DNA from: BCD1 sp965230565
Lineage (GTDB): Bacteria; Bacteroidota; Bacteroidia; Chitinophagales; Saprospiraceae
Assembly: GCA_965230565.1 (NCBI GenBank)
Contig: CBDDLH010000003.1
Span: 124,001-188,000 of the forward strand
Reading direction: 5' to 3'
DNA length: 64,000 nucleotides
The notes under the pieces are model-generated. The model was not told where the DNA came from, ran no database searches, and worked only from the letters and a program-made list of their open reading frames with translations. A program made the position numbers and the translations under genes. Shown one piece after another: positions 44,430 through 53,835 of the stretch (position 1 is its first letter; each line of letters opens with the position of its first letter).

Positions 44430-45749
44430 ATGAACAACATACTTATCCCTTTGGCTATTTTAACTATGTGCAGTTCAATGCTTACTGCACAAAATTTTCG
44501 GACCATGCAGGTTGATATTCAGAACGGCTGGTCCGGTACAAGCATTAATGCCACCATCTTCCGCAAAAATTCTCTGGTGAGTCATGAGGGTTTTCAATAT
44601 GCTGCCTTTTACGACAGTACTGCCCACGTGGTACTGGCAAAAAGAAAACTGGATACCCGGAATTGGGAAATAAGAAGAACGCGCTTCACCGGCAATGTCA
44701 ATGATGCCCACAACATCATCAGCATCATGGTTGACGGACAGGGATACCTGCATATGGCCTGGGATCACCACAATACCACTTTGAAATATAGCGTCGCCAC
44801 CAGCCCGGGGAGCATGAAGATGGAAGAACCACAAGACATGATAGGCACTAATGAAAATGTAGTCTCCTACCCGGAATTTTACAGACTCGATAACGGTAAT
44901 CTCCTCTTCGCCTATCGTGATGGCGGCTCCGGCAATGGCAACCTCGTCCTGAACCGTTACGATACCAAAACAAAAAAATGGTCCCGCCTGCACGACAACC
45001 TGATCGATGGAGAAGGAAAACGAAATGCCTACTGGCAAATATGCACGGAAGATGACAATGTGTACCTCTCCTGGGTGTGGCGAGAGACTCCGGATGTCGC
45101 TACTAATCACGATATGTGTTTTGCCCGTTCAAAAGACGGTGGACTGACCTGGGAAAAGTCAACGGGAGAACCATACGCCCTTCCTATCAGAATGGAAACT
45201 GCCGAGATCGCCGATCACATCCCGCAAAACAGTAACCTCATGAACCAGACTTCCATGACGGTACAACAAGGAATCCCTTATATCGCCACCTACTTTAAAG
45301 GAGCAAATGATCTCTGCACCCAATTTTACGTCATTTATCAAAAAAATGGCTCCTGGAAAAGATCCAAAGTTTCAGACAGGGCGCTAGATTTTGACCTGGG
45401 CGGAGTGGGTACCAGAAGTATTCCCATAAGCCGGCCTCAAATTGTCTGTCGAAAAACTTTTTTGAAAAAACCACAGCTTTTTGTTATCTACAGAGATGAA
45501 GCTTTTGGCAATGCCGTTTTGATAACAAAAGGCAAGATGAACAGGCAAAACATCCGGTGGGAACAAACCCAACTTACAGATTATTCTGTTGACCGTTGGG
45601 AGCCCTCATATGACATTGAACTCTGGCAGCATAAAAAGGAATTACACCTCTTCGTTCAACGGGTCGGACAAGCACAGGGAGAAAAGGCCGTAGCTGTTCC
45701 TGCACAGATGGTGCGGGTATTGGAGGTGAGGTTGTCAAAAAAAGAATAA
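44430..45749 (+). CDS. BNR_4-type propeller protein (possible polysaccharide lyase)
   Basis: 439 residues from ATG 44430, signal peptide cut near MLTAQ. The propeller has the BNR_4 (PF15892) pattern: NDAHNIISIMVDGQGYLHMAWDHHN, YPEFYRLDNGNLLFAYRDGGSGNGN, WVWRETPDVATNHDMCFARSKDGG and YSVDRWEPSYD. This fold includes ulvan lyases (PL24, PL25) and related rhamnose/glucuronate lyases, where the HDH and Tyr/Arg residues are catalytic. A lyase would supply the unsaturated ends GH105 removes; I infer this from context. Confidence 0.75.
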   Translation: MNNILIPLAILTMCSSMLTAQNFRTMQVDIQNGWSGTSINATIFRKNSLVSHEGFQYAAFYDSTAHVVLAKRKLDTRNWEIRRTRFTGNVNDAHNIISIMVDGQGYLHMAWDHHNTTLKYSVATSPGSMKMEEPQDMIGTNENVVSYPEFYRLDNGNLLFAYRDGGSGNGNLVLNRYDTKTKKWSRLHDNLIDGEGKRNAYWQICTEDDNVYLSWVWRETPDVATNHDMCFARSKDGGLTWEKSTGEPYALPIRMETAEIADHIPQNSNLMNQTSMTVQQGIPYIATYFKGANDLCTQFYVIYQKNGSWKRSKVSDRALDFDLGGVGTRSIPISRPQIVCRKTFLKKPQLFVIYRDEAFGNAVLITKGKMNRQNIRWEQTQLTDYSVDRWEPSYDIELWQHKKELHLFVQRVGQAQGEKAVAVPAQMVRVLEVRLSKKE

Positions 45750-46017
45750 AAGACCTTCAACATTGGCAAACTTGCCTGCTGCACGATGGCAGGTTGGACA
45801 TTCCGGATCCTGTTGTTCTGATTCGTCATCAGGAGGTATATTTTTATTGAAGCAAAAAGGTATATTTTGGAGTTCTGAACATAACCTCAACCACCTGTCA
45901 AATAAGCCGGGTAAGTCAGCTAACCCCCTTTTAGCAGGTTTGATGATCTGATTTTTCAATTTTCCACCTTATCTTACACACTCATTCTTAATATTATCAA
46001 AGCCTAAACTGTCATTT

Positions 46018-46983
46018 ATGTGGAAAACAGTCCTTTTCCTGATCTTCACCCTCATTGTAGTTCCTGTCGCAACTTTCATGTTTGATGTACCGTTAACGGA
46101 CATTCAACAAACGGCATTAAACACCCTGCTGTATGTCTATGGCGGAGCCGCATTGTTGTGTTTTGTAGTGAGTACCCTTACGGGAAATTACAGCCAGGTA
46201 GACAAACTTTGGAGCATCATTCCAATTCCCTACGCATGGATCATTGCCTATTACTCAGGCTTTGAATCCAGGATCGTATTGATGGCTGTTTTGGTTAGCA
46301 TTTGGGGTGCCCGCCTCACTTACAACTTTGCCAGGAGAGGAGGTTATTCCTGGAAATTCTGGACCGGGGAAGAAGACTATCGCTGGGCGATCCTGAGAGC
46401 CAAACCGGAATTCCAGGCCAAATGGAAATGGACGGCCTTTAATTTATTTTTCATTTCCGGCTACCAGATGGGGCTGATCCTTTTGTTCACACTGCCAGCC
46501 CTAAAAGCTATGGGAAGCGATACACCTCTAGGGCTTACCGATTACCTGTTAGCTTTATTGTTCGCAGGTTTTGTGATCATGGAATTTGTAGCCGACCAGC
46601 AGCAGTACGATTACCAAGAAAAAAAACATCGCCAGCAAAAAGCAGGAGAAGTAGATGAGTTCCACCGGGTTGGATTTACCCATACCGGCTTGTGGGCCTA
46701 TATGCGCCACCCGAATTATGCAGCGGAACAAAGCATCTGGATCGTTTTTTATTTCTTTTCGGTCGCTGCAACGGGTCTTTGGCTGAACTGGTCCATTGCC
46801 GGAGCTCTATTGTTGGTACTTCTTTTTAAAGGCAGTTCTGATTTCAGCGAAGCGGAATCCGCTAAAAAGTATCCGCTTTATTCGAGGTATATGAAGGAGG
46901 TGGGGCGGTTTTTGCCCATAAAAGGAAAGTTCAATGTTGCAGATAATGAGGAAACAGAGGCTACGGTTGAAGGTGCTATTTGA
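46018..46983 (+). CDS. DUF1295 family membrane protein (steroid 5-alpha-reductase-like)
   Basis: 321 residues and about nine membrane helices. VDKLWSIIPIPYAWI, FARRGGYSWKFWTGEEDYRWAILR, the ADQQQYDYQEKKHRQ stretch and GLWAYMRHPNYAAEQSIW with the RHPNY signature are diagnostic for this family. It resembles NADPH-dependent sterol or lipid reductases of the membrane; the substrate is unknown. It stands alone. Confidence 0.88.
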   Translation: MWKTVLFLIFTLIVVPVATFMFDVPLTDIQQTALNTLLYVYGGAALLCFVVSTLTGNYSQVDKLWSIIPIPYAWIIAYYSGFESRIVLMAVLVSIWGARLTYNFARRGGYSWKFWTGEEDYRWAILRAKPEFQAKWKWTAFNLFFISGYQMGLILLFTLPALKAMGSDTPLGLTDYLLALLFAGFVIMEFVADQQQYDYQEKKHRQQKAGEVDEFHRVGFTHTGLWAYMRHPNYAAEQSIWIVFYFFSVAATGLWLNWSIAGALLLVLLFKGSSDFSEAESAKKYPLYSRYMKEVGRFLPIKGKFNVADNEETEATVEGAI

Positions 46984-47223
46984 GTATCAAAAAAATTGCA
47001 CCTTGGGGATGGTTTACTCATGGTGTCACCTTAATCATTCAATCCACGTCATTGCGAATCGGGAAAGAAATAAAGCAAATTTAAAATCCGTCCTTCACCC
47101 GCTATATCAGCCCAATCCGCGCCTGCCTGCCGGCAAAGGCAGGTTCCAACCACTCGCGTAAGTAGTTGGTTTCTTAAGATTAGATTATTTTTGTCCAAAC
47201 TCCAGCCATACAAGCATTTCATT

Positions 47224-48034
47224 ATGGAAAATTTCAAATCGTTTTTCCTGTTTTTCCTGGTAATTGCAGGTTCACTTAGCTGCAATCATCCCATCGATAT
47301 CCGCAACTCCTATTTAAAAAAGGGGATTACCGAAGCAAGCATCCAAAAAGGAAAGGAGTTACTGGAACTTATGGAAAATGCCTATGGAGGGAGAAGTCAA
47401 TGGGAACAATACCAATCCGCAGAATTCACCCAAAAAGCCGACTGGTATGGTAGAGATGAAATCTCGCACTGGGACACCCTTCCCCAGCTTTTTCAATTAA
47501 AATGTGAACTGGGCAGCAATAATGCAGTTATGACCATTTTGAACGGCAATACCCGGGGCAATAAATACTGGATAAAAGACAACGTATTTGAGCAGCAGAT
47601 CGGCAGTGAGCAAAGACGTGAAGTGAAAAAGAACAGTTACCATGAAAAAATGGTCTACAAAAATTATTGGTTTCAATTTCCCTTCCGGATCGGGGAAGCT
47701 CAAATATTAAGTTATGGAGGTGAAGAGGTCCTGAACGGGAAGACGTATGAACTCCTCTATGCTACCTGGGGAGAAGAAAAGGCCAATGCGCAATATGATC
47801 AGTTTTTGATGTACCTGGACAAATCAACTCACCTTATCCAATAAGTTGCATTTTGCCGTAAGGGAACCAGAATTGAAAGGCTGTTATTCCTTAACTGCAG
47901 AATTCACCGATTTTCGGGAAGTGGATGGATTTATGCTACCTTTCAGTCAGTATGTCAGAAAAGGAAGTCCATCAAAAAACGGGATAAAATTCCACGAAAA
48001 CCACTATCAGGACATCAGATTTTCTTTGCAATAA
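47224..48034 (+). pseudogene. Lipoprotein gene with single-base frameshift
   Basis: The first frame (47224-47844) encodes a lipoprotein signal (SLSCN) and a beta-rich body (WIKDNVFEQQIGSEQRREV, YGGEEVLNGKTYELLYATW) ending LDKSTHLIQ then stop. A second frame (to 48034) continues the same style: LHFAVREPELKGCYSLTAEFTDFREVDGFMLPFSQYV. Deleting one T of CAATAAG restores a single protein of about 269 residues. The family looks like the DUF6503 or outer-membrane lipoprotein-sorting type. This may be a real mutation or an assembly indel. Confidence 0.6.
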
Positions 48035-48339
48035 ATCGTTCCGGTGAAATTGGCTATCATCGAAACCTTCATCGCTTTCCCTCCACAACACTCCTTGATT
48101 TGCAGACCGTCAGGAAGCATATTTGTCCGTGACTCCAATTCTCTCTGGAGGATTATCAAAGATTTTAACCACTCATAAATAGGTTAACAAGTGAGAATGA
48201 AAGAGTTACGAAAATTGCAATAAAAAAATCCCCTTAATCCCTAAAACGGTTAAGAGACTCCGTAAAACGGTTAAGTTTGTTCATCTAAGGCTTCCCATCT
48301 TTGCATTGTAATTAGTTGATAAACAAAAATCGCAATACA
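48035..48339. other. Intergenic region holding a duplicated operator and promoter
   Basis: The first 200 bases show no recognisable feature. The operator and promoter (48242-48303) fill the end. Confidence 0.5.
48242..48303 (+). promoter_or_regulatory. Twin TAAAACGGTTAA operator and -7 box, copy 1
   Basis: Two TAAAACGGTTAAG copies at 48242-48254 and 48263-48275, spaced 21 bases. The second directly precedes TTTG (48276-48279), a candidate -33 element. The -7 box CATCTTTG (48296-48303) follows. The same layout, with the same distance from second repeat to TTTG of the -7 box (37 bases), lies at 51303-51364. Confidence 0.7.
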
Positions 48340-49935
48340 ATGACAGCACAACAAGCCTTCAATCACCTGGATCCAAACAAATGGGCAGAGACATCAGTCA
48401 TTGAACGTTTAGCTTTGCTTGAACAAGTTCAGAAAAACCTGAAATCATTTGCAGTAGAACTCGGTGAAGTAGATGCCAAAATGAAAAATGACCTCATCGG
48501 GGCCAACGTCACGAGCACCCCTGAGGGAATGGGCACCACCGTAATGCCTATGGCCAATACCTTAATGGGTATTCATAAATTATATGAATCATTGGCGGAG
48601 GGTAAAATGCCAAAGCCCCTGTCTGTTAATGAAATTGACAAAGACCTGTTTGAAGTTCAGGTATTCCCAATTCACGCTAAAGATAAACTGGCAGCAGCCA
48701 AACAAAAAGGCTATTTGCACATTGAAGGACAACCCACTCAAACCAATCCTTTGGAAAAGCCTGCCGGGATCATTGCTGTTTCAGGAGCAGGTAATTATAG
48801 TTCTTCTATTGAAATGGCCATGGCACTCTTTTTAGAAAACAAAGCAGTTATCCATAAGCCACATAGACTCAATGAAGCTACTGATGTTATTTGGGAAAAA
48901 ATATTTGCGCCCTTGATCCAAGCCAAAGCCGTTGCTTTTTGTGGTGCTGACCAGGGACGTGAGATGTCTACATTAGAAGGGCTCCATTCCATTTACTTTA
49001 CGGGGTCTACAGGAGTAGGTCACGCCATTCAAGATGCTGCGAGTGTGCCTTTGATTTCAGAATGTGGCGGAAACAACCCTTGTATTATTGTACCGGGAAA
49101 ATGGTCAGAGAAGGACATGAAACGCCAGGCGATCCAGTTAGCCTCTGTCGGTAAGCTGAATGGCGGTGCAGTTTGTGGTCGTCCTCAAACAATTATCACT
49201 TCTAAAAACTGGGAGCAAAGGGATCAATTTTTAGAAGCTTTACGGCAGGCTATTGCAGAGGAAACATTTGCCTGTGCAGAACATTATCCGGGGGTAGAAA
49301 AGACCAAAGAAGCTTTTTTAGATAATCAACCGACTGCGGAGATTTTAAAACCGGAAAACGGTAAACATGACAAAAGTGATTTCATCTTGATTCCTAATAT
49401 TTCTGAAGATGATTTTGCAGTAACCAATGAAGCCTTCTGCCAGATTTATAGTGAAATCCCATTGGATGTTTCTACCAAAACAGATGAGTTTTTGACCAAA
49501 GCCACAGATTTCTGCAATAACAAATTATTGGGTTCATTGGGTTGTATGATCTTGGTGGATAATGACACCATGAAGGCTAATGAAACAAGAGTACATCAAG
49601 CCATTCGTGAATTAAATTATGGCGGGATTGCTGTAAACGATGTTCCGCCTAACATTTGGTTAAACGCTTACCTCACCTGGGGTGGATGTGGCGAAACAGA
49701 AGAGAACTTTATTTCTGGTGTTGGCAATTTTGGCAATGCTTTAAATTTTAACAATATAAAGAAATCTGTCATCATCAACGACTTTACTTCAACCAGTTTT
49801 GAACTGACGAATAGAAAACGAGTGGAGCATTTACTTGAAAATGTATCGTATTTCTCTATTGATCAAAGCTGGGGGCATTTTGCCAAACTCGCAGGCCAAA
49901 TGATGGTGGATAATTTTAAGGGAAAGGATTTTTAA
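48340..49935 (+). CDS. Aldehyde dehydrogenase family protein
   Basis: 531 residues from ATG 48340. Coenzyme-binding and catalytic features of the superfamily are present in altered form: KPAGIIAVSGAGNYSSS, FTGSTGVG, the general base Glu241 in ISECGGNNP and the nucleophile Cys279 in LNGGAVCGRPQ. The usual GQ-x-C context is changed, so it belongs to an atypical subgroup. It leads a run of four closely spaced genes (with the 49951 membrane gene 15 bases and the SDR gene 20 bases further). Confidence 0.85.
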   Translation: MTAQQAFNHLDPNKWAETSVIERLALLEQVQKNLKSFAVELGEVDAKMKNDLIGANVTSTPEGMGTTVMPMANTLMGIHKLYESLAEGKMPKPLSVNEIDKDLFEVQVFPIHAKDKLAAAKQKGYLHIEGQPTQTNPLEKPAGIIAVSGAGNYSSSIEMAMALFLENKAVIHKPHRLNEATDVIWEKIFAPLIQAKAVAFCGADQGREMSTLEGLHSIYFTGSTGVGHAIQDAASVPLISECGGNNPCIIVPGKWSEKDMKRQAIQLASVGKLNGGAVCGRPQTIITSKNWEQRDQFLEALRQAIAEETFACAEHYPGVEKTKEAFLDNQPTAEILKPENGKHDKSDFILIPNISEDDFAVTNEAFCQIYSEIPLDVSTKTDEFLTKATDFCNNKLLGSLGCMILVDNDTMKANETRVHQAIRELNYGGIAVNDVPPNIWLNAYLTWGGCGETEENFISGVGNFGNALNFNNIKKSVIINDFTSTSFELTNRKRVEHLLENVSYFSIDQSWGHFAKLAGQMMVDNFKGKDF

Positions 49936-49950
49936 CTAAATAATCACAAA

Positions 49951-50310
49951 ATGAGTAAATCAGCAAAAACAATCATGGCTTATGGTATTTATGCCATAGG
50001 TGCAGGATTAGGTTTCCTTTTTATGCCCAACGTATTTTTGGGTTTGTTTGGCTTCGAAGCCACTTCCGAGCATTGGATTAGGATAGTCGCCATTTTGACT
50101 TTGGGACTGGCCTACTATTATATCAGTTCTGCAATAGCTGAGGACAAGCACTTTTTTGATATTTCCTGGAAAGGTAGGATCTGGTTTTTTACTGCATCTT
50201 CTATGTTGGCAGTATTTGGCGTAGCTCCCTGGAATATTGTGCTTATCGGTGTGGTAGATTTAATTACTGCCATCTGGACAGCATTGACTTTAAGAAACGA
50301 AAAAAAATAA
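49951..50310 (+). CDS. Small four-helix membrane protein, unknown
   Basis: 119 residues, about four helices (IMAYGIYAIGAGLGFLFMP, WIRIVAILTLGLAYYYISSAIA, WKGRIWFFTASSMLAVFG, IVLIGVVDLITAIWTALTL). I do not recognise the family; it resembles DUF4345-type proteins only in layout. It sits between the aldehyde dehydrogenase and SDR genes, 4 bases before the latter, so it is surely cotranscribed. Confidence 0.7.
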   Translation: MSKSAKTIMAYGIYAIGAGLGFLFMPNVFLGLFGFEATSEHWIRIVAILTLGLAYYYISSAIAEDKHFFDISWKGRIWFFTASSMLAVFGVAPWNIVLIGVVDLITAIWTALTLRNEKK

Positions 50311-50314
50311 AATC

Positions 50315-51283
50315 ATGGCAAACAAAAATGTAATCTGGTGTGATAAAGACACACTTTCAAAAGACTTAAGCGGTAAAACTTACATCGTCACTGGATCAAA
50401 CTCTGGCGTTGGATTTGAAACTGCCCAACAATTGGTAAAACAAGGAGCGCATGTAGTAATGGCGGTTAGAAGACCCAACGCTGGGGAAGAAGCAAGAAGC
50501 TCTTTTCAAGACCCAAAAGGAAGCAGCGAAGTCATGAAATGCGACCTGGCGGATTTAGACTCTGTACGAGCCTTCGTAAAGGAATTTAAGTCCAAACACA
50601 ACCAGTTAGATGGGTTGATGTGCAATGCAGGTATGGTCAATATGGAAAACAAACCCAAATACACCAAACACGGGTTTGAATACACCTGGTCTGCCAGCTA
50701 TTTCGGACATTTCCTGTTGACAGAGTTGTTGCTGGATACATTAAAGGCAACACCAAACTCCAGAATGGCTATAGTTTCTTCTGTAGTTCATGCCGGTAGC
50801 CCTAACAGCAGACCTAAAGTACACCTGGACGACTTACACCACAAAAACAGAAAGTACAACAATTTCGAAGCCTACGGTGAAGCCAAGGTAGCTGTGATCC
50901 TGTATGCAAAAGAACTCGCTGAAAGATTAAAAGGTACAGGTGTAACTACCTATTCTGTTCACCCGGGATGGGCCCGTTCCAACTTCGGAAGTGGCGGTAA
51001 TTTTATCATGAGAATGCTATTATCAGTTTTAAGACCTGTGTTTACTGCACTAAACTTCAGTGACAGTTCCTGGGAATCAGCACAGACTTCATTGCATTGC
51101 CTGCTATCAGACGACGCTCCCAATCATTCCGGAGCATATTTCAGCCAGCATAGCGTGCTTTACAGAGACAAGGAATGCCGTAAAGGAGGCTGGCCGATGG
51201 AATCACCTAATCCAAATGCAAAGGATATGGATACAGCAAGGAAGTTGGTGGAAATGAGTTATGAGTTGGTTGGTTTAAAATGA
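50315..51283 (+). CDS. Short-chain dehydrogenase/reductase (SDR), protochlorophyllide-reductase-like
   Basis: 322 residues. The cofactor motif is TGSNSGVG near 30, the NAG motif is in MCNAGMV, and the catalytic pair is Tyr187-Lys191 (AYGEAKVA). VMAVRRPNAGEEA suits NADP(H). Length and C-terminal region (SGAYFSQHSVLYRDKECRKGG) recall the retinol-dehydrogenase/protochlorophyllide-reductase-like group. It is the third gene in the aldehyde dehydrogenase transcript. Confidence 0.88.
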   Translation: MANKNVIWCDKDTLSKDLSGKTYIVTGSNSGVGFETAQQLVKQGAHVVMAVRRPNAGEEARSSFQDPKGSSEVMKCDLADLDSVRAFVKEFKSKHNQLDGLMCNAGMVNMENKPKYTKHGFEYTWSASYFGHFLLTELLLDTLKATPNSRMAIVSSVVHAGSPNSRPKVHLDDLHHKNRKYNNFEAYGEAKVAVILYAKELAERLKGTGVTTYSVHPGWARSNFGSGGNFIMRMLLSVLRPVFTALNFSDSSWESAQTSLHCLLSDDAPNHSGAYFSQHSVLYRDKECRKGGWPMESPNPNAKDMDTARKLVEMSYELVGLK

Positions 51284-51302
51284 TTTAAAAAAGCAAAATC
51301 CA

Positions 51303-51364
51303 TAAAACGGTTAAATATCTCTGTAAAATGGTTATGTCTTCTTGAGGGAGAGTTAACAACTTTG
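51303..51364 (+). promoter_or_regulatory. Twin TAAAACGGTTAA operator and -7 box, copy 2
   Basis: TAAAACGGTTAAA (51303-51315) and TAAAATGGTTAT (51324-51335), spaced 21 bases, then -7 box CAACTTTG (51357-51364) followed by CATGGTAAAT, like CATTGTAATT in copy 1. It drives the second SDR gene. Confidence 0.7.
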
Positions 51365-51409
51365 CATGGTAAATAATTGTTGGGTTTAATAATCGAAAAA
51401 AGTAAAATC

Positions 51410-52309
51410 ATGGCAAGATCAAACTGGACAGCAAACAATATCCCGGATCTAACAGGGAAAGTCATTATCATCACCGGCTCCACAAGTGGGATTGGAAAAG
51501 CAGGAGCAGAAATATTAGCCGGAAAAAATGCCACTATTGTATTAGCAGTCCGCAATACCCAAAAAGGGGAAAAGGTCGTCAATGAAATAAAAGGCAAAGT
51601 ACCCTCTGCCAAATTGGAGGTCAGAAAGCTCGACCTCTCAAGCCTGAAATCCGTACAGGAATTTGCAGAGGGATTTAATCAAAACTACGACCGACTAGAC
51701 GTGCTCATCAACAATGCCGGAGTCATGATTCCTCCTTATGGCAAAACGGAGGACGGTTTCGAATTGCAAATGGGTACCAATCACTTTGGGCACTTTGCCT
51801 TAACCGGTCAACTAATGCCTTTGCTGAAGAAAACAGAGGGTGCGCGTATTGTGTCCACTTCAAGTGTTGCTCACAGGTACGGGGATATTGACTTTTCAGA
51901 CCTCGGCTGGGAAAGTCGGAAATACAATGCTTCCAGAGCATACAGCGACAGTAAAATGGCTAACATTTATTTTATGTATGAATTCGCCAGGAAATATGAA
52001 AATACTCCTGACGCTCCAATGATCACAGCTTCGCACCCCGGCTGGACAGGTACTGATTTACAGCGCCATTCCGGGCTAATGCAGTTTTTGAACATCTTTT
52101 TTGGTCAAAAACCACCACAAGGTATTTTACCTTCCCTCAGAGCTGCTTTTGACCCGGAAGCCAGATCAGGAGATTATTATGGCCCTTCAGGTTTCATGGA
52201 AATGCGCGGAAATCCCAAAAAAGTCGACACCATCGCCCTGGCAAAAGACACCGAGAAAGCCAAAAGACTTTGGGATGTATCTGAAGAACTTACAGGGGTT
52301 AAATATTGA
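51410..52309 (+). CDS. Short-chain dehydrogenase/reductase (SDR)
   Basis: 299 residues from ATG 51410. Cofactor motif TGSTSGIGKAG, NNAGVM, catalytic Tyr178-Lys182 (AYSDSKMAN). LAVRNTQKGEK indicates NADP preference. Related in layout to the first SDR but clearly a different paralogue. Its own promoter (51303-51364) repeats the operator of the first transcript. Confidence 0.9.
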   Translation: MARSNWTANNIPDLTGKVIIITGSTSGIGKAGAEILAGKNATIVLAVRNTQKGEKVVNEIKGKVPSAKLEVRKLDLSSLKSVQEFAEGFNQNYDRLDVLINNAGVMIPPYGKTEDGFELQMGTNHFGHFALTGQLMPLLKKTEGARIVSTSSVAHRYGDIDFSDLGWESRKYNASRAYSDSKMANIYFMYEFARKYENTPDAPMITASHPGWTGTDLQRHSGLMQFLNIFFGQKPPQGILPSLRAAFDPEARSGDYYGPSGFMEMRGNPKKVDTIALAKDTEKAKRLWDVSEELTGVKY

Positions 52310-52364
52310 ATTTAAACACAAGGTGTTGTCCTGGAAAAAATTAATTGGTTGTTGGATAAATACT

Positions 52365-52388
52365 ATTTTTCTAAAAAATAGTATTTAT
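52365..52388. terminator. Hairpin terminator after the second SDR gene
   Basis: AAATACTATTTTT pairs with AAAAAATAGTATTT around a short CT-rich loop near 52360-52390; AT-rich stem, so moderately weak. It separates the SDR gene from the thioesterase gene. Confidence 0.45.
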
Positions 52389-52421
52389 TTGACTGAACAA
52401 TGTAACCAGTAACAATTTTCC

Positions 52422-52841
52422 ATGCAAGATATAAACCTGATAGACTTCCCGTTAAAAACTTTTGACAAGATCCGATATGGCGATACAGACCGCCAGGGCC
52501 ATGTGAACAATGCCGTTTTTTCGACTTTTCTCGAAACAGGCAGGGTCGAACTTTTAATCAATGCTGATCCGCCTATACTTTCTGAAGGAGCCAGCTTTGT
52601 GATCGCCTCCCTGAAATTAAACTTTATCCGAGAAATGAAATGGCCCGGACAGGTGGATATAGGCACAGGAATTCTAAAACTCGGCAATAGTTCCATGACC
52701 ATCTACCAAAAGCTGTTTCAAAACGGTGAATGTGTAGCTGACGCCGAAACGGTCATTGTACAAGTAGACAATGCTACCGGGCGGGGAAAACCTTTATCGG
52801 ACACTGCTAAGGAAACATTAGGCAAATGGTTATTAAAGTGA
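52422..52841 (+). CDS. Acyl-CoA thioesterase (4HBT/YbgC-like hotdog fold)
   Basis: 139 residues. TFDKIRYGDTDRQGHVNNAVFSTFLETGRVELL is the 4HBT signature with the active-site Asp in D-x-D-RQGHVNN. The remaining strands (GASFVIASLKLNFIREMKWPGQVDIGTGI) complete the hotdog fold. It would release fatty acids from CoA or ACP. The AraC gene begins 21 bases later, so both are likely one transcript. Confidence 0.9.
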   Translation: MQDINLIDFPLKTFDKIRYGDTDRQGHVNNAVFSTFLETGRVELLINADPPILSEGASFVIASLKLNFIREMKWPGQVDIGTGILKLGNSSMTIYQKLFQNGECVADAETVIVQVDNATGRGKPLSDTAKETLGKWLLK

Positions 52842-52862
52842 TTTTAACAATTTGAGTGAAAA

Positions 52863-53786
52863 ATGAGTGAAATAATTCGAATAAAGAGCATCACTGAGAT
52901 GCATCAGATATCCCGGCTGAAGCCTCCAAAACATCCTCTTATAACTTTGATCGAGGAAAAAGAGCTGTTGCAATTTAACAAACAGAATAATTCGAATTTC
53001 GTCGGGGTGAAACTCACCTCCGATATGTATATGATCATGTTTAAAGATAAGATCAGCGGCTCGCTCAATTACGGACGAACTTCGTATGACTTCCAGGAAG
53101 GAACTTTGGTTTTTCTGGCACCCGGTCAGGTAATGGAAGGGCACGAAATTGAGATCCCGGAAGACACTAAAACCTGGTTTTTGTTGTTTCATCCTGACCT
53201 CATCAGAAAATCAACTCTTGGGAAGAACATTGATAATTACTCTTTTTTCTCATACGAAGCTAATGAAGCCTTACACCTATCCGCGGAAGAGCAGGAGTAT
53301 GTTTTTTCCATTGTCAAACAGATAAAAAGAGAATACAGTCAGAACCTGGATACGCATAGTCACCAGTTGATTATTTCCAACCTGGAATTATTGCTCAACA
53401 ATTGCCTGCGTTTTTACGATCGCCAGTTTTATACCCGGACGAGCTTTAACAAAGACTTTGTCACGGAGTTTGAAAGTTTGCTGAAAAACTATTTCTCCTC
53501 CGACATGCCTTTGATGCACGGCATGCCCAAGGTCAGTTATTTCAGTGACCAACTCAATATGTCCGCCAACTATATGAGCGACTTATTGAAAAAAGAAACA
53601 GGTCTGAGTGCAAAGGGCCATATCAATAAAATTCTGGTAAACAAGGCAAAAAACGCTTTACTGAATTCCACAGACTCCGTAAGTCAGATAGCCTATGATC
53701 TCGGATTTGAACATCCGCAAAGTTTTACACGGCTTTTTAAATCCAAAACAGGGGTCAGCCCAAATGAATTCCGGAACTTGAACTGA
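52863..53786 (+). CDS. AraC-family transcriptional regulator
   Basis: 307 residues. The N-terminus is a cupin-type ligand domain (FKDKISGSLNYGRTSYDFQEGTLVFLAPGQV). The C-terminal 100 residues are the paired helix-turn-helix of AraC: MSANYMSDLLKKETGLSAKGHINKI and DSVSQIAYDLGFEHPQSFTRLFKSKTGVSPNEFRN. AraC proteins commonly bind direct repeats one or two helical turns apart, which fits the 21-base twin sites upstream of the aldehyde dehydrogenase and SDR genes. The ligand could be an aldehyde or hydroxylated lipid; that is inference. Confidence 0.93.
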   Translation: MSEIIRIKSITEMHQISRLKPPKHPLITLIEEKELLQFNKQNNSNFVGVKLTSDMYMIMFKDKISGSLNYGRTSYDFQEGTLVFLAPGQVMEGHEIEIPEDTKTWFLLFHPDLIRKSTLGKNIDNYSFFSYEANEALHLSAEEQEYVFSIVKQIKREYSQNLDTHSHQLIISNLELLLNNCLRFYDRQFYTRTSFNKDFVTEFESLLKNYFSSDMPLMHGMPKVSYFSDQLNMSANYMSDLLKKETGLSAKGHINKILVNKAKNALLNSTDSVSQIAYDLGFEHPQSFTRLFKSKTGVSPNEFRNLN

Positions 53787-53835
53787 TCAGATTATTTTCA
53801 TTATTAAAGAAAATGAAATCTCAAACAACTTTTAA

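Noticed and set aside
45735..45959. 74-codon minus-strand frame before the DUF1295 gene
   Set aside because: Both strands are open here by chance; composition is not protein-like and no homology is recognised.
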